Shown here: piece by piece, positions 1 through 7,669 of the stretch
How positions within the stretch are numbered: the stretch's first letter is position 1
How the letters are laid out: the number at the start of each line of letters is the position of its first letter
Source: Prochlorococcus sp. AG-402-I21
Lineage (GTDB): Bacteria; Cyanobacteriota; Cyanobacteriia; PCC-6307; Cyanobiaceae
NCBI GenBank assembly: GCA_003216955.1
Contig: QCHZ01000008.1
Coordinates: 29,527 to 93,526 of the forward strand
Reading direction: 5' to 3'
DNA length: 64,000 nucleotides
Notes under the pieces: model-generated
Databases searched by the model: none
What the model saw: only the letters and a program-made list of their open reading frames with translations
What the model was told of the DNA's origin: nothing
Program-made: the position numbers and the translations under genes

Positions 1-774
1 ATTTAGTTTTTTTGCAGCTTCTTTCCCGAACATTTCTTTTTGATCATGACAATGTGGACACCAATAAGCGTTATACATCACAGCTCCTTCTTTTGTTAGA
101 TGTTCAGCGAGCTTTATTTTGTCAGGAGAACTTATCGCGACTACCGCAGGTGGCATACCTTGGATGTTATTTGAAACTTCCTTGGGGGATGGATCAACTG
201 ATGATGACCAAATTAGTCCTGCTAGAAGCACTGCTAATGACACAACAAAACCTCTGAAAAATAACTTTCCATAATCTTCCCATCCCGCTCCAAACACATT
301 TAATAGTAGAAGTGAAAGTGATATGAGACAAGAAAGAAGACAGAAAAAACAGAAAGCTTTAATTTTAAATATCATAATTGAGATTAAAATTAAGCTAAAC
401 GTAAAAGTTGATATAGATATATAAAAAGATCCCCACCATGTAACTTTTGATATATCATTTTTTTGGCTTTTGAGTATAGGTATTAATGGCAATATTGCCA
501 TTAATAATATTAAAAAATAACTGATTAATCCTATGAAAGATAATGGAATAGAATAATTATTTGTTTCAATTAAGGTCCCCCAAGGGCTATTTAAAACTTT
601 ATCGCAACCCCCTAGTCCACCTGGACAGTTTAAATTTCCTATTAATCCCCATTTATTCAATGTTATAGATCCTGTATCAATAACTCCAACTGTTGATAAT
701 ATAGCGATTGCAACTCTCGCCCATTTGGAACTCAGATCTTGGTGCCGTCTACTTTTTAGTCTTGAAGATCCCAT
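1..774 (-). CDS. VKOR-thioredoxin fusion protein, 3' end outside window
   Basis: Vitamin K epoxide reductase family membrane protein fused to a thioredoxin-like domain; the family re-oxidises quinones while making disulfides in secreted or lumenal proteins. 258 residues are visible from an ATG at 774. Membrane segments lie near residues 19-36, 76-100, 113-136, 140-160 and 172-190. The VKOR cysteine pair is C50/C57, followed by the active-site CFFC at 142-145. The C-terminal part begins a thioredoxin-like fold with CPHC at 239-242. The frame is open to base 1, so the C-terminus is cut off by the window edge. In cyanobacteria such fusions act as a self-contained disulfide-forming enzyme (family knowledge). 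The identification is strong; the exact substrate is not known. Confidence 0.9.
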   Translation of the reverse strand, partial: MGSSRLKSRRHQDLSSKWARVAIAILSTVGVIDTGSITLNKWGLIGNLNCPGGLGGCDKVLNSPWGTLIETNNYSIPLSFIGLISYFLILLMAILPLIPILKSQKNDISKVTWWGSFYISISTFTFSLILISIMIFKIKAFCFFCLLSCLISLSLLLLNVFGAGWEDYGKLFFRGFVVSLAVLLAGLIWSSSVDPSPKEVSNNIQGMPPAVVAISSPDKIKLAEHLTKEGAVMYNAYWCPHCHDQKEMFGKEAAKKLN

Positions 775-951
775 GCAAGTGAATTCTGAATCAATGAATC
801 TTTTTATTATTCTAATGAATAATTCATTTAAAGACTGAAAATCTCAATCAATTTGAATGTTCTTTATATTTAAGAATCATTTAAATATTTGATTGTGTAT
901 TAAATATAAACTCCTTTAACTAAGCTAGGAATAATAAAAAGATTGATTGAT
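775..951. other. AT-rich spacer upstream of the VKOR gene
   Basis: I see no open frame with a plausible start. The stretch is very AT-rich and presumably holds the promoter of the leftward VKOR gene and the 3' end of the small upstream gene. No clear terminator hairpin was found. Confidence 0.4.
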
Positions 952-1044
952 TCAGATTAATTTAATAGCTTTAAGGGCTTTTTGAATCAAGAATGCTGCA
1001 GAAAGGCCTGCTCCAACAAAAACTAAGTAAAAAAGAATTCCCAT
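952..1044 (-). CDS. 30-residue single-membrane-span protein, PetL-like
   Basis: A very small frame reading MGILFYLVFVG then AGLSAAF and ending KALKAIKLI before TGA at 952-954. It has one hydrophobic helix and a short basic C-terminus. Size, the single span and the ending resemble the small cytochrome b6f subunit PetL (subunit VI), but the family is too short for certainty by eye. An in-frame ATG at 1075-1077 would give 41 residues; I prefer 1044 because the protein then begins at the membrane segment. No convincing Shine-Dalgarno is visible at either start. It lies between the DUF4346 and VKOR genes on the same strand. Confidence 0.5.
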   Translation of the reverse strand: MGILFYLVFVGAGLSAAFLIQKALKAIKLI

Positions 1045-1106
1045 TTGATTTGAAGGTCTCAAGTAATAATAGAACATCGGTGCTTTATCTTTTTAATTTA
1101 TTAATT

Positions 1107-1508
1107 TTAATCTTGAATATATTGTTTACCAGTGATCAGGCATTGCTCCGCTCGCTGTAATTCACGACCAATGTAAATAGCATGATCTAAATGACTGATG
1201 GGGAAAGGACCATCACCCTCGGAAATTTGGATACCTAATTCCTTGGCACTTTTTCCTCTATAAATATTGCTTGGTTGATTTCTACTTTTTGTTTGACAAC
1301 CAATTGGTGCTCCCGATTCTGGATCAATAGCGCGACCTTTGTGATCAATATCATTTAAATAATGTTCAAGTATTAACTCATTCGTTGTAGGTTCAATTTT
1401 TATTAAGAAATAACCATTTGGGTCAAGCTCTATTTTCCGCTTGGATAATTTATCGTCTAAAAGCTTTATTGAGTTAATTAAGTCTTCTTGAAGATCTAGA
1501 TTTTTCAT
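1107..1508 (-). CDS. DUF4346 domain protein
   Basis: Conserved cyanobacterial protein of 133 residues resembling the DUF4346 family, which is distantly related to a methanopterin methyltransferase subunit A fold; no function is established. It has an acidic N-terminal helix, a central strand-rich part, and a C-terminal block with SHLDHAIYIGREL followed by RAEQCLITGKQYIQD, the most recognisable family signature. The length is normal for single-domain members. It starts at ATG 1508 and lies upstream of the small membrane protein on the same strand. No catalytic residues can be assigned. Confidence 0.7.
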   Translation of the reverse strand: MKNLDLQEDLINSIKLLDDKLSKRKIELDPNGYFLIKIEPTTNELILEHYLNDIDHKGRAIDPESGAPIGCQTKSRNQPSNIYRGKSAKELGIQISEGDGPFPISHLDHAIYIGRELQRAEQCLITGKQYIQD

Positions 1509-1589
1509 TTTTTAAATTTACAAATTAATAAGAAGCTTCACAAGTCAACTGTTTTGAATTCATTAAATTTTTAGGTTTCCCTTGAAAAA

Positions 1590-1856
1590 TTATCCCGAAA
1601 TAAAGCTTTTTAAAATTAGAAATATAAGTAGGTTTACAAAAATAAAAGATAAATAAACAATACCTGGATTTTTTAGGCCCGCTGGTGCTGTCAGTTCATA
1701 GCCAAACAGAGTAATAACACCTTGGGTCCCTTTATCTTTATAACTAAAAATCCCTTTAGCAAAGAAAGGTTTTTCTTCATTAGAATCAACTTTATTGTTC
1801 TCGGTGGAAAGTGATTTATTTGTCTCAGGTGAATCTAGTAAATTGTTGTCTGTCAT
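1590..1856 (-). CDS. small single-span membrane protein, unknown function
   Basis: 88 residues that I cannot assign to a characterised family. The first 30 residues are polar and acidic (Asn/Ser/Glu rich). A conserved-looking middle follows: a KGIFSYKDKG segment and then GVITLFGYELTAPAG. The C-terminus is one strongly hydrophobic segment near residues 65-85. The layout resembles small thylakoid accessory proteins, but the ExxNGRxAM chlorophyll-binding signature of Hli proteins is absent, so it is not called as one. The gene lies 31 bp downstream of the acetyltransferase on the same strand and may be co-transcribed. Confidence 0.6.
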   Translation of the reverse strand: MTDNNLLDSPETNKSLSTENNKVDSNEEKPFFAKGIFSYKDKGTQGVITLFGYELTAPAGLKNPGIVYLSFIFVNLLIFLILKSFISG

Positions 1857-1887
1857 TTAGATTAAGTCTTTAATTGGTCTGAAGTTA

Positions 1888-3069
1888 CTATGTATTTGAT
1901 AGTTTTGGCTCTTCAAGCTTATAAGGAACTTCATTATTTGTAGCGTTTATTTGATCAAGCATTAACTTATTTGCTTTTGGTAGCCATTCTCTTATTAATG
2001 AGTCCATAGATAAGTTGTACCATCTATGAAGACTTGCATTGGGTTTAGCAATAAAACCTCTTCGTTTTTTGTGACTCCCGCCCGCTCCAGGATCAAAATA
2101 TTTTATATTATTTGCTATTGCCCACTCAATCGGGGAGTAATAACAAGCTTCAAAATGTAAATTATCTATATTTTTTTCTGAACCCCAATATCTTCCCCAA
2201 AGCATATTTTCGTTTTTTACGCATAAAGACATTCCAATTGTTTTATCAATTCCTTCTTCTTTTGCCTCAAATAAAACAATATTTTCTTTGAGTTCTGTTG
2301 ATGTAAGTTCAGTAAAAAATGATTCAGTGAGATATTTACTTCCCCATATTCCCCATCTTGAGCAATGAAGCTTATAAAAATAATGCATTTTCTTTAAATT
2401 AATTACATTTATTTGAGACCCACTAAGAGGTTCAACTTTTACTCCACATTTTTTTATACTTTCTCTCTCTCTCCTAATATTTCTACGTTGATTGGAATTA
2501 AATTTTTTTAAAAAATCAGAAAAACTTTTTTCTTCATTCAATTTCAACAAACTTTGCTGGTTGACCCACTTAGCGCAATTTAGAGATTCCGCTATTTTCA
2601 TCCATTTAGAATCTACATATAAAAAATTACAACTTAGAATACCATTTTGTTTGGCAAAACTATCAATTTCAGATATTAATATTTGTGTGAGATCTATATC
2701 ATTAACTCCCTCTGCAAACAGAAAACGATAACCTTCTATTGGACTTAATGGACTCATTCCTATTAGTTTTGGATAATATTGAAGTCCCATATCTTGAGCT
2801 AGTTGAACAAAAGCACTATCAAAAATAAATTCTCCATAACTATGTGATTTAAGATAGAGAGGTGCACATGCAATTAAATTATTTTTACTCCACGCAGAGA
2901 GAAATAATGGTTGCCATCCATATTTTGTACTAACACTTTTTGATCTTTCTAATGCATTTAACCAATCCCAAGTATAAAAAGGAGTTGGATTTTCTTTCAA
3001 GAAATTATTCCAAATAATTTTAGGAATTTCTTGGATTGATACATGCCATTTGATTTGTATATTGTTCAT
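1888..3069 (-). CDS. GNAT-fold acyltransferase, DUF482/COG3146 family
   Basis: A 393-residue protein of the family once named peptidoglycan biosynthesis/recognition (DUF482), related to GNAT and FemAB-type acyltransferases. Recognisable blocks are a WDWLNALE motif near residues 34-41, a PLSPIEGYRFL block near 107-117, a long basic QRRNIRRERESIKK helix near 193-206, and a C-terminal FDPGAGGSHKKRRGF block near 324-338 that is highly characteristic. No signal peptide is seen, so it is probably cytosolic. The substrate is unknown. It starts at ATG 3069, 21 bp from the reductase gene on the same strand. Confidence 0.8.
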   Translation of the reverse strand: MNNIQIKWHVSIQEIPKIIWNNFLKENPTPFYTWDWLNALERSKSVSTKYGWQPLFLSAWSKNNLIACAPLYLKSHSYGEFIFDSAFVQLAQDMGLQYYPKLIGMSPLSPIEGYRFLFAEGVNDIDLTQILISEIDSFAKQNGILSCNFLYVDSKWMKIAESLNCAKWVNQQSLLKLNEEKSFSDFLKKFNSNQRRNIRRERESIKKCGVKVEPLSGSQINVINLKKMHYFYKLHCSRWGIWGSKYLTESFFTELTSTELKENIVLFEAKEEGIDKTIGMSLCVKNENMLWGRYWGSEKNIDNLHFEACYYSPIEWAIANNIKYFDPGAGGSHKKRRGFIAKPNASLHRWYNLSMDSLIREWLPKANKLMLDQINATNNEVPYKLEEPKLSNT

Positions 3070-3090
3070 TTATTATATATAAATATATAT

Positions 3091-3771
3091 TCAGGATAAA
3101 TTATTTCTAAAATATCTGATAAGTAATTCATTATTATCTAGCTTTTTACTTTCTTTGAGAATCCAGTTATTTTTTTTCTTCTTCATGATTGTATTTAAAT
3201 TTCTTAATTTAGATGAAACCCAGCAGTAATCTCCTCCTAAGAGATGAGGTGTAATTGTAATTTGTAATTCATCTATTAGATCTTCTAACAGAAAAGCTGA
3301 AATAAGATTTGCGCCTCCTAGTAATACAATTTTCGCAATACCTTTATGATATAAATCATCAAGAGAATCACGCCAAGTGATTTTAAAATCTATCTTTTTA
3401 TCAAATCCATTAGGAAGCATAATTTCATTTTTCTTATCTTGCTTTTGGATCAACCATTTTTGAAGAGGTTGTTTAAAAAAAAGCCAACTGGCTGGAAAAT
3501 CTATTTGATTGCTTGCTATAAGAGCAATTGGCTGTTCATTCTTTCCCTCTGAAGTTCTTTGTTTTAATAAGTTATTATTTTTAATGACACAAATTGATTG
3601 ATGATCTCTCAGAGTTTGCCCTCCCATTAAGATCCCATCTGACCAAGCAAGTGATTCTTCTAAAACTAAACGATCACCAGACTGACCTAATTCCGTTTTT
3701 CCTCCCTCTGGATATGCGATACGTCCATCAATACTACAAGCCAAAACTAATTTAACCCATTTTTTTTTCAA
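3091..3771 (-). CDS. RibD C-terminal-type reductase (riboflavin/pterin pathway)
   Basis: A 226-residue stand-alone reductase domain of the RibD C-terminal/DHFR-like fold, which in riboflavin synthesis reduces the ribosyl group of the pyrimidine intermediate with NADPH. It starts KWVKLVLACSIDGRIA, where the S-x-D-G block is typical, and has ILMGGQTLRDHQ near residues 48-59 and a GGANLISAFL nucleotide-binding segment near 152-161. There is no deaminase domain. The start codon directly abuts the stop of the upstream tandem pterin synthase, suggesting translational coupling and a shared pterin-type role. The physiological substrate is inferred; it could be a dihydropterin rather than the RibD substrate. 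Confidence 0.78.
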   Translation of the reverse strand: MKKKWVKLVLACSIDGRIAYPEGGKTELGQSGDRLVLEESLAWSDGILMGGQTLRDHQSICVIKNNNLLKQRTSEGKNEQPIALIASNQIDFPASWLFFKQPLQKWLIQKQDKKNEIMLPNGFDKKIDFKITWRDSLDDLYHKGIAKIVLLGGANLISAFLLEDLIDELQITITPHLLGGDYCWVSSKLRNLNTIMKKKKNNWILKESKKLDNNELLIRYFRNNLS

Positions 3772-4698
3772 TTATCTCAGCAAACCAACCTGATTATTTG
3801 AGTCTTTAGTATCGATTTTTGATTCAGGTACTTTTGCATAAACTTCAGCTGCATTATTTGGACTCTCCTGTAGTTTTATCTTATATAAATGTGCCCCAAT
3901 CGCATTTATTGGATTAGTTAACTTATCTGAAATATGTAATGCAATATTTTCAGCTGTAGGGACACAATTTGTAAAATAAGGAATATCTTTATTTAAAAAG
4001 GTATGATCAAAAGGTTCTACAACTAAATCATTAATTAAACTATTTAATGCGGATAAATCACATATCATTCCTGTCCTAGGATTAATCTTTCCTTTGACAG
4101 TTATATCTACTATGTAATTGTGACCATGTCCATTAGGTCGAGCACATTTCCCGAATATTTTTTCGTTTTCCGCTTGAGGCAGGTCTTCTCTAGCTAAGCG
4201 ATGAGCAGCTGAAAAGTGTGTTTGAACAGTTAAATAAGCATCCATAGCATTTCCTTGATAGTCAGCCCAGAGTTTTGTGTTTTCGTAAAGACGAAGTGAT
4301 TTTAGGGGTAAGTGAGATTTAAGGCGTTCCCATATAATACGAGTTAAGCTTTCAGTTGTGGCAAGGCAACCTTCGGGTTTAGAAAGATCAAACTCTGGCC
4401 ATGTTTCATTTAAAAAACGAAAGTCAAGCTGACTGGTTACTTCGTTTTTTATTGCATGTTTTACATCTGAAAGGTTTAAGACCATGCCATATTTATTAAG
4501 ACCTCCTTCCATGGTTACGATTAACTCGTAATTATGTCCGTGGCCAGGAGCTATTGAACATGGTCCAAACAAAGCTGAATTATCATCATCAGATAATTCA
4601 GGAAGCCTATATAGGTGGCTTGCGCTAAAGCAGGCGCGCCTTGTGATTACACAGCTTCTTCCCTCTCCGTGAGGGAAATTAGATGTGATTGCTTCCAT
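3772..4698 (-). CDS. tandem 6-pyruvoyl/6-carboxy-tetrahydropterin synthase
   Basis: Two PTPS/QueD-type domains in one 308-residue chain. These enzymes remake dihydroneopterin triphosphate for pterin or queuosine synthesis using zinc and a Cys/Asp/His set. Domain 2 (about 155-290) looks complete: H166, H191 and H193 for zinc, C185, D231-H232 and E278. Domain 1 (about 15-150) keeps H28, H53, H55, C47, D92 and E139, but the His after the Asp is Phe93, so it is probably catalytically weak or structural. The active protein is normally a multimer of single domains, so fusion with one degenerate half is notable. It lies upstream of a RibD-type reductase with no spacer. Confidence 0.85.
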   Translation of the reverse strand: MEAITSNFPHGEGRSCVITRRACFSASHLYRLPELSDDDNSALFGPCSIAPGHGHNYELIVTMEGGLNKYGMVLNLSDVKHAIKNEVTSQLDFRFLNETWPEFDLSKPEGCLATTESLTRIIWERLKSHLPLKSLRLYENTKLWADYQGNAMDAYLTVQTHFSAAHRLAREDLPQAENEKIFGKCARPNGHGHNYIVDITVKGKINPRTGMICDLSALNSLINDLVVEPFDHTFLNKDIPYFTNCVPTAENIALHISDKLTNPINAIGAHLYKIKLQESPNNAAEVYAKVPESKIDTKDSNNQVGLLR

Positions 4699-4750
4699 AA
4701 ATTTTTCACATCAATACACATCTTAATAACTTTTAGCTGCTTCTGTCTTT
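4699..4750. promoter_or_regulatory. divergent promoter region, pterin synthase / aroK
   Basis: A 52-bp gap separates two divergent genes, so both promoters must lie here or inside the coding starts. No clear consensus pair can be assigned by eye. Confidence 0.35.
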
Positions 4751-5347
4751 ATGAACGTCCAATCCACCCCTAAAACTCTTAAAGAAAAGTTAGGCGGTCG
4801 AAATATATTTTTGATAGGAATGATGGGTGCAGGTAAAAGCCAAACGGGACCACTTCTAGCCAAAATGATCAATTATGCTTTTGTTGATACTGACGATGTT
4901 ATCGAAAAAGCTTCTAAGCAATCTATTGCATCTATTTTTGAAAAAGATGGAGAAAAAGTCTTTAGAGATGTTGAAAAAAAAGTTTTAAAAGAAATTAGTC
5001 AACATCATTCTCTTGTAATTGCTACTGGAGGTGGTTTAGTTACCTTGCCTGAAAACTGGGGAATTCTTCACCAAGGAATAGTTATTTGGTTAGATCTTGA
5101 TTTAAAACGTTCACTTAAACGAATAGAAAGTGATAAAAAGAAACGCCCTTTATTAATTGGGGATGATTTAGCTGAAAATTTTAGTCAGATTTATAAAAGT
5201 AGAAAACCAATATATTTAGAGTCAGATTTGAGAATAGAAGTTGAGGATCAATCTCCATACGAGGTTGCAACTATGATTGCTGAACATTTGCCAAGCATCC
5301 TTATTGACCCGGAGACTCAAGACGAACGGCATACCACTGAATTGTAA
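4751..5347 (+). CDS. aroK: shikimate kinase
   Basis: Phosphorylates shikimate at O3 with ATP in the chorismate pathway for aromatic amino acids and quinones. The P-loop GMMGAGKS lies at residues 23-30. It is followed by a DTDD substrate/Mg block, FRDVEKKVL with the shikimate-binding Arg, an ATGGGLV loop, and a lid with KKRPLL. The 198-residue length is close to normal for the cyanobacterial enzyme. It starts at ATG 4751. The last 47 bp overlap the convergent CRR7-like gene, so the C-terminal tail of this kinase is constrained by a second reading frame. Confidence 0.95.
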   Translation: MNVQSTPKTLKEKLGGRNIFLIGMMGAGKSQTGPLLAKMINYAFVDTDDVIEKASKQSIASIFEKDGEKVFRDVEKKVLKEISQHHSLVIATGGGLVTLPENWGILHQGIVIWLDLDLKRSLKRIESDKKKRPLLIGDDLAENFSQIYKSRKPIYLESDLRIEVEDQSPYEVATMIAEHLPSILIDPETQDERHTTEL

Positions 5348-5564
5348 AACCTGTTTTTATTTCTAGGTCGCAGGCGGTATCAAGCAAATGTTGCGCTGCA
5401 TCTGCTATTGATGACTTACATGCAAGATCTAATGGTAATGAATCGAATTTATTTAACCAAGATTGAAGCCATAATAGAGTTTGTTCTTTATCCAGGAATT
5501 GTTCACTTTCGCCAGGAACCAAAACAACATAATTATCCATTTCTCTAATTAGCGGATCAGACAT
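5301..5564 (-). CDS. chlororespiratory reduction 7 (CRR7)-like protein
   Basis: An 87-residue protein matching the CRR7/DUF3571 family known from plants and cyanobacteria. In plants CRR7 is needed for accumulation of the chloroplast NDH complex. Visible family features are YVVLVPGESEQFL near the N-terminus, an LPLDL block, LLDTACDLEIK in the middle and the C-terminal IQWYAVRLE, which is the most diagnostic part. It is soluble and acidic. The 3' end overlaps aroK by 47 bp, and the start at 5564 overlaps the start of the divergent DUF6816 gene. Its presence fits the many NDH-1 genes nearby. The molecular role in cyanobacteria is inferred. Confidence 0.75.
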   Translation of the reverse strand: MSDPLIREMDNYVVLVPGESEQFLDKEQTLLWLQSWLNKFDSLPLDLACKSSIADAAQHLLDTACDLEIKTGFTIQWYAVRLESPGQ

Positions 5565-6294
5565 GAGACAGAAAATTTTCTTTTTTTTGAGTTCTATTTT
5601 AATTATTTTTACTTACACAGGTCCTGTGCTGGCTGAAACTATTCTTGAAATAAATAATTTTCAACCATCTAAGCTTTCCGAACGTAAATTAATCTGGCCT
5701 GATTGGCTCTTCCCTTCTTCGATTAAGCGGCCAGGATTGAAAGATGATTTAATTTACCCTGATTGGTTTGAAGGTGTATGGGATGTTACTAGCGAGATAG
5801 AAGGTGATCAGAATCAAGCACCTATTATTCATACAGCTAAATTTATTTATAACACCTCTGGTAATTTAATTGCCGACCGTGAATACAACACTAAGTCTTA
5901 TGCTTTTAGCACTAAGACTGGTGGTTTTTTATCAGTAAAGAATGATCCTAAATCTCCTAATCGTCAGTTTGCTAAATTAACTGAAGATAGGTATTTAGAG
6001 ACAAAAATTATTGGAAGACTTCAAGACCAAATAGATAATAATACTTTTATTACTGATGAATTAATTTTACAAATTTTTCATTCACCAGAATTTAGCAGGG
6101 TTAGCCAGGTTGAAACATTAACTGAGTTTAAAAAATGTGGATCTAATCAAAACAATGAAATATATCTGAGTGATTTTAATATTTGTGGAGAGCAATTTCA
6201 GGCAATTTACAATCAGCCTGGGCAAAATTTGATTTCTTTACCTATAAAAACAGATAAATCTAATTTAATACTTAGAAAGACTAATGATGATTAA
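5563..6294 (+). CDS. secreted/lumenal DUF6816 family protein
   Basis: A 243-residue protein with a signal peptide (hydrophobic residues 4-23 followed by an Ala-Glu cleavage region). The mature part has the DUF6816 signature: DLIYPDWFEGVWDVTSE near residues 65-81, then a beta-rich lipocalin-like body with NRQFAKL and DRYLETKIIGR segments and two cysteines near the end. Plant homologues are thylakoid lumen proteins, so a lumenal or periplasmic location is likely. No enzymatic motif is visible and the function is unknown. The 3' end overlaps the convergent GST gene by 14 bp. Confidence 0.75.
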   Translation: MRQKIFFFLSSILIIFTYTGPVLAETILEINNFQPSKLSERKLIWPDWLFPSSIKRPGLKDDLIYPDWFEGVWDVTSEIEGDQNQAPIIHTAKFIYNTSGNLIADREYNTKSYAFSTKTGGFLSVKNDPKSPNRQFAKLTEDRYLETKIIGRLQDQIDNNTFITDELILQIFHSPEFSRVSQVETLTEFKKCGSNQNNEIYLSDFNICGEQFQAIYNQPGQNLISLPIKTDKSNLILRKTNDD

Positions 6295-7015
6295 TTATTG
6301 CTAATTTATCTTCAATTAAGTCTCTCCAGTTAAAAAGATTTTGAAGACTTGGGTTGTTTATATATAAAGAACAACCTTTCCCTGCTAGATTTTTTCCAGA
6401 TGAATTTGGAAATTTGAGTAGTGATAAGTGTGATGCTACTGCAATATCAGCAATTGAAAGCTTTTCTCCAATAAGAAAGTTTCCTTGATCAATTAATTTT
6501 GATAGATATTCTAGATTTAATTTTAAAGATTCTTTTTCTTTTTGATTTATTAATCCAGAAATCTGACTAGCAATCTTTGTAGGAATATTAAAAAGAAATC
6601 TTTGCATAGAATCCGAAATTTCGTTGGCGAATAAAGAGGAAAACAATACTGGATTTTTCGTAAGCTCTTCCAAAAAGGCAATTTTTATAGATTTTGCCAA
6701 AGTTGTATCTGCCCAGTTCTCAATTATATGGACCTGAGAAGCTTCCTTTAGATCCTCTGGAATTAATTTTGGTTCTATTTCAATTTTCTCTAAGTATCGT
6801 ATTATTGAACTTGAGTCATGGATTGTTCTTTCCTTATCAAAAAGCACGGGTAATTTTTTTTGCCCTGTCTTTTGAAAGATATCTATTTGCCCTATGGCTG
6901 GAGTTATCTCAACGGTTCGATATTCAAGCTTTTTTGCAGCCAAAGCCATTCTTACTTTCAAGCAATAGGGTGAGTGCTTAAATTGATGAAGTTCCAACAT
7001 TTTATGTTCCTTCAA
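6281..7015 (-). CDS. glutathione S-transferase family protein
   Basis: A 244-residue GST-like protein. The N-terminal thioredoxin-fold half begins LELHQFKHSPYCLKVRMAL, with the SPYC active-site-type turn, then GQKKLPVLF with the cis-proline and a DSSSIIRYLE glutathione-binding loop near residues 67-76. The C-terminal helical half contains the SIADIAVASHLSLL core motif. The start may be ATG 7015 or the internal Met at 7000, which removes a five-residue leader and begins nearer the first strand. The substrate is unknown; roles in detoxification or redox repair are family inference. Confidence 0.85.
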   Translation of the reverse strand: MKEHKMLELHQFKHSPYCLKVRMALAAKKLEYRTVEITPAIGQIDIFQKTGQKKLPVLFDKERTIHDSSSIIRYLEKIEIEPKLIPEDLKEASQVHIIENWADTTLAKSIKIAFLEELTKNPVLFSSLFANEISDSMQRFLFNIPTKIASQISGLINQKEKESLKLNLEYLSKLIDQGNFLIGEKLSIADIAVASHLSLLKFPNSSGKNLAGKGCSLYINNPSLQNLFNWRDLIEDKLAIINHH

Positions 7016-7059
7016 ATGGTTAGCACAGTAGCTATTAATTCAGTCGTTTGGTGGTAAAA

Positions 7060-7266
7060 ATGGGTGAGTTTTTTTCTAATGTTTCTAGATATCCCAAATA
7101 TCTCATCACAATAGTTTTGGGGGTTTTCACTGCTGCAATTTCTCCATTAATTAAACGAGGTAGTAACCCGATCACAGCGATTGCTCTCGTTGGGGCGTTG
7201 TTAAGTGGACTTCTGACAATAATTTTCTTATTAAAGGCTATGGCTTTCCCTGTATCAATTACTTAA
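7060..7266 (+). CDS. Ycf33 / DUF751 small membrane protein
   Basis: A 68-residue protein starting [14 protein letters not shown], the typical opening of the DUF751/Ycf33 family found in cyanobacteria and plastids. Two hydrophobic helices (about residues 15-28 and 38-60) are separated by a loop with [10 protein letters not shown], also typical. The function is unknown. I choose ATG 7060 over the upstream in-frame TTG/GTG codons at 7048-7053 because the family starts at this Met. The gene ends 2 bp before rbfA on the same strand, suggesting an operon. Confidence 0.8.
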   Translation: MGEFFSNVSRYPKYLITIVLGVFTAAISPLIKRGSNPITAIALVGALLSGLLTIIFLLKAMAFPVSIT

Positions 7267-7268
7267 TC

Positions 7269-7652
7269 ATGGCTAATTCAAGAAGGGTAGAAAAATTGGC
7301 AGCTTTACTAAAAAGAGAAGTGAGTGAACTTTTAGTGAATGGGGTTAGAGATGAAAGAATTCATCAAGCTATGATTACCATTACATCTGTTGAAGTTTCA
7401 GGTGACTTACAGCATGCAAAAATTTTTATAAGTCTTTTTGGCGAAGAGAGAAAAAAAGCTGAAGTATTAGTAGGTTTAGAGGAAGCAAAGGGATTTATTC
7501 GCGCTGAGCTTGCTCGAAGGCTCCAAATGAGAAGAGCTCCTGAGCTTGTTTTTAAGATTGATAAAGGTATGACAAAAGGTCCAGCAGTTTTAGATCTTCT
7601 CAATTCATTAGAACTTGAGCGTAAAAGTAAAGATATAAGTAAAGACTTATAA
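7269..7652 (+). CDS. rbfA: 30S ribosome-binding factor A
   Basis: A KH-type RNA-binding factor of 127 residues needed for late 30S subunit maturation and 16S 5'-end processing. Diagnostic segments are [19 protein letters not shown] at the start, [20 protein letters not shown] in the middle, and [21 protein letters not shown] toward the end. The length is typical. It starts at ATG 7269, 2 bp after the ycf33-like stop, and is followed closely by the GH3 gene on the same strand. Confidence 0.95.
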   Translation: MANSRRVEKLAALLKREVSELLVNGVRDERIHQAMITITSVEVSGDLQHAKIFISLFGEERKKAEVLVGLEEAKGFIRAELARRLQMRRAPELVFKIDKGMTKGPAVLDLLNSLELERKSKDISKDL

Positions 7653-7669
7653 ATTAACCAATATTTTTG

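Noticed and set aside
1590..1856. High-light-inducible (Hli) protein
   Set aside because: The chlorophyll-binding ExxNGRxAM motif is missing.
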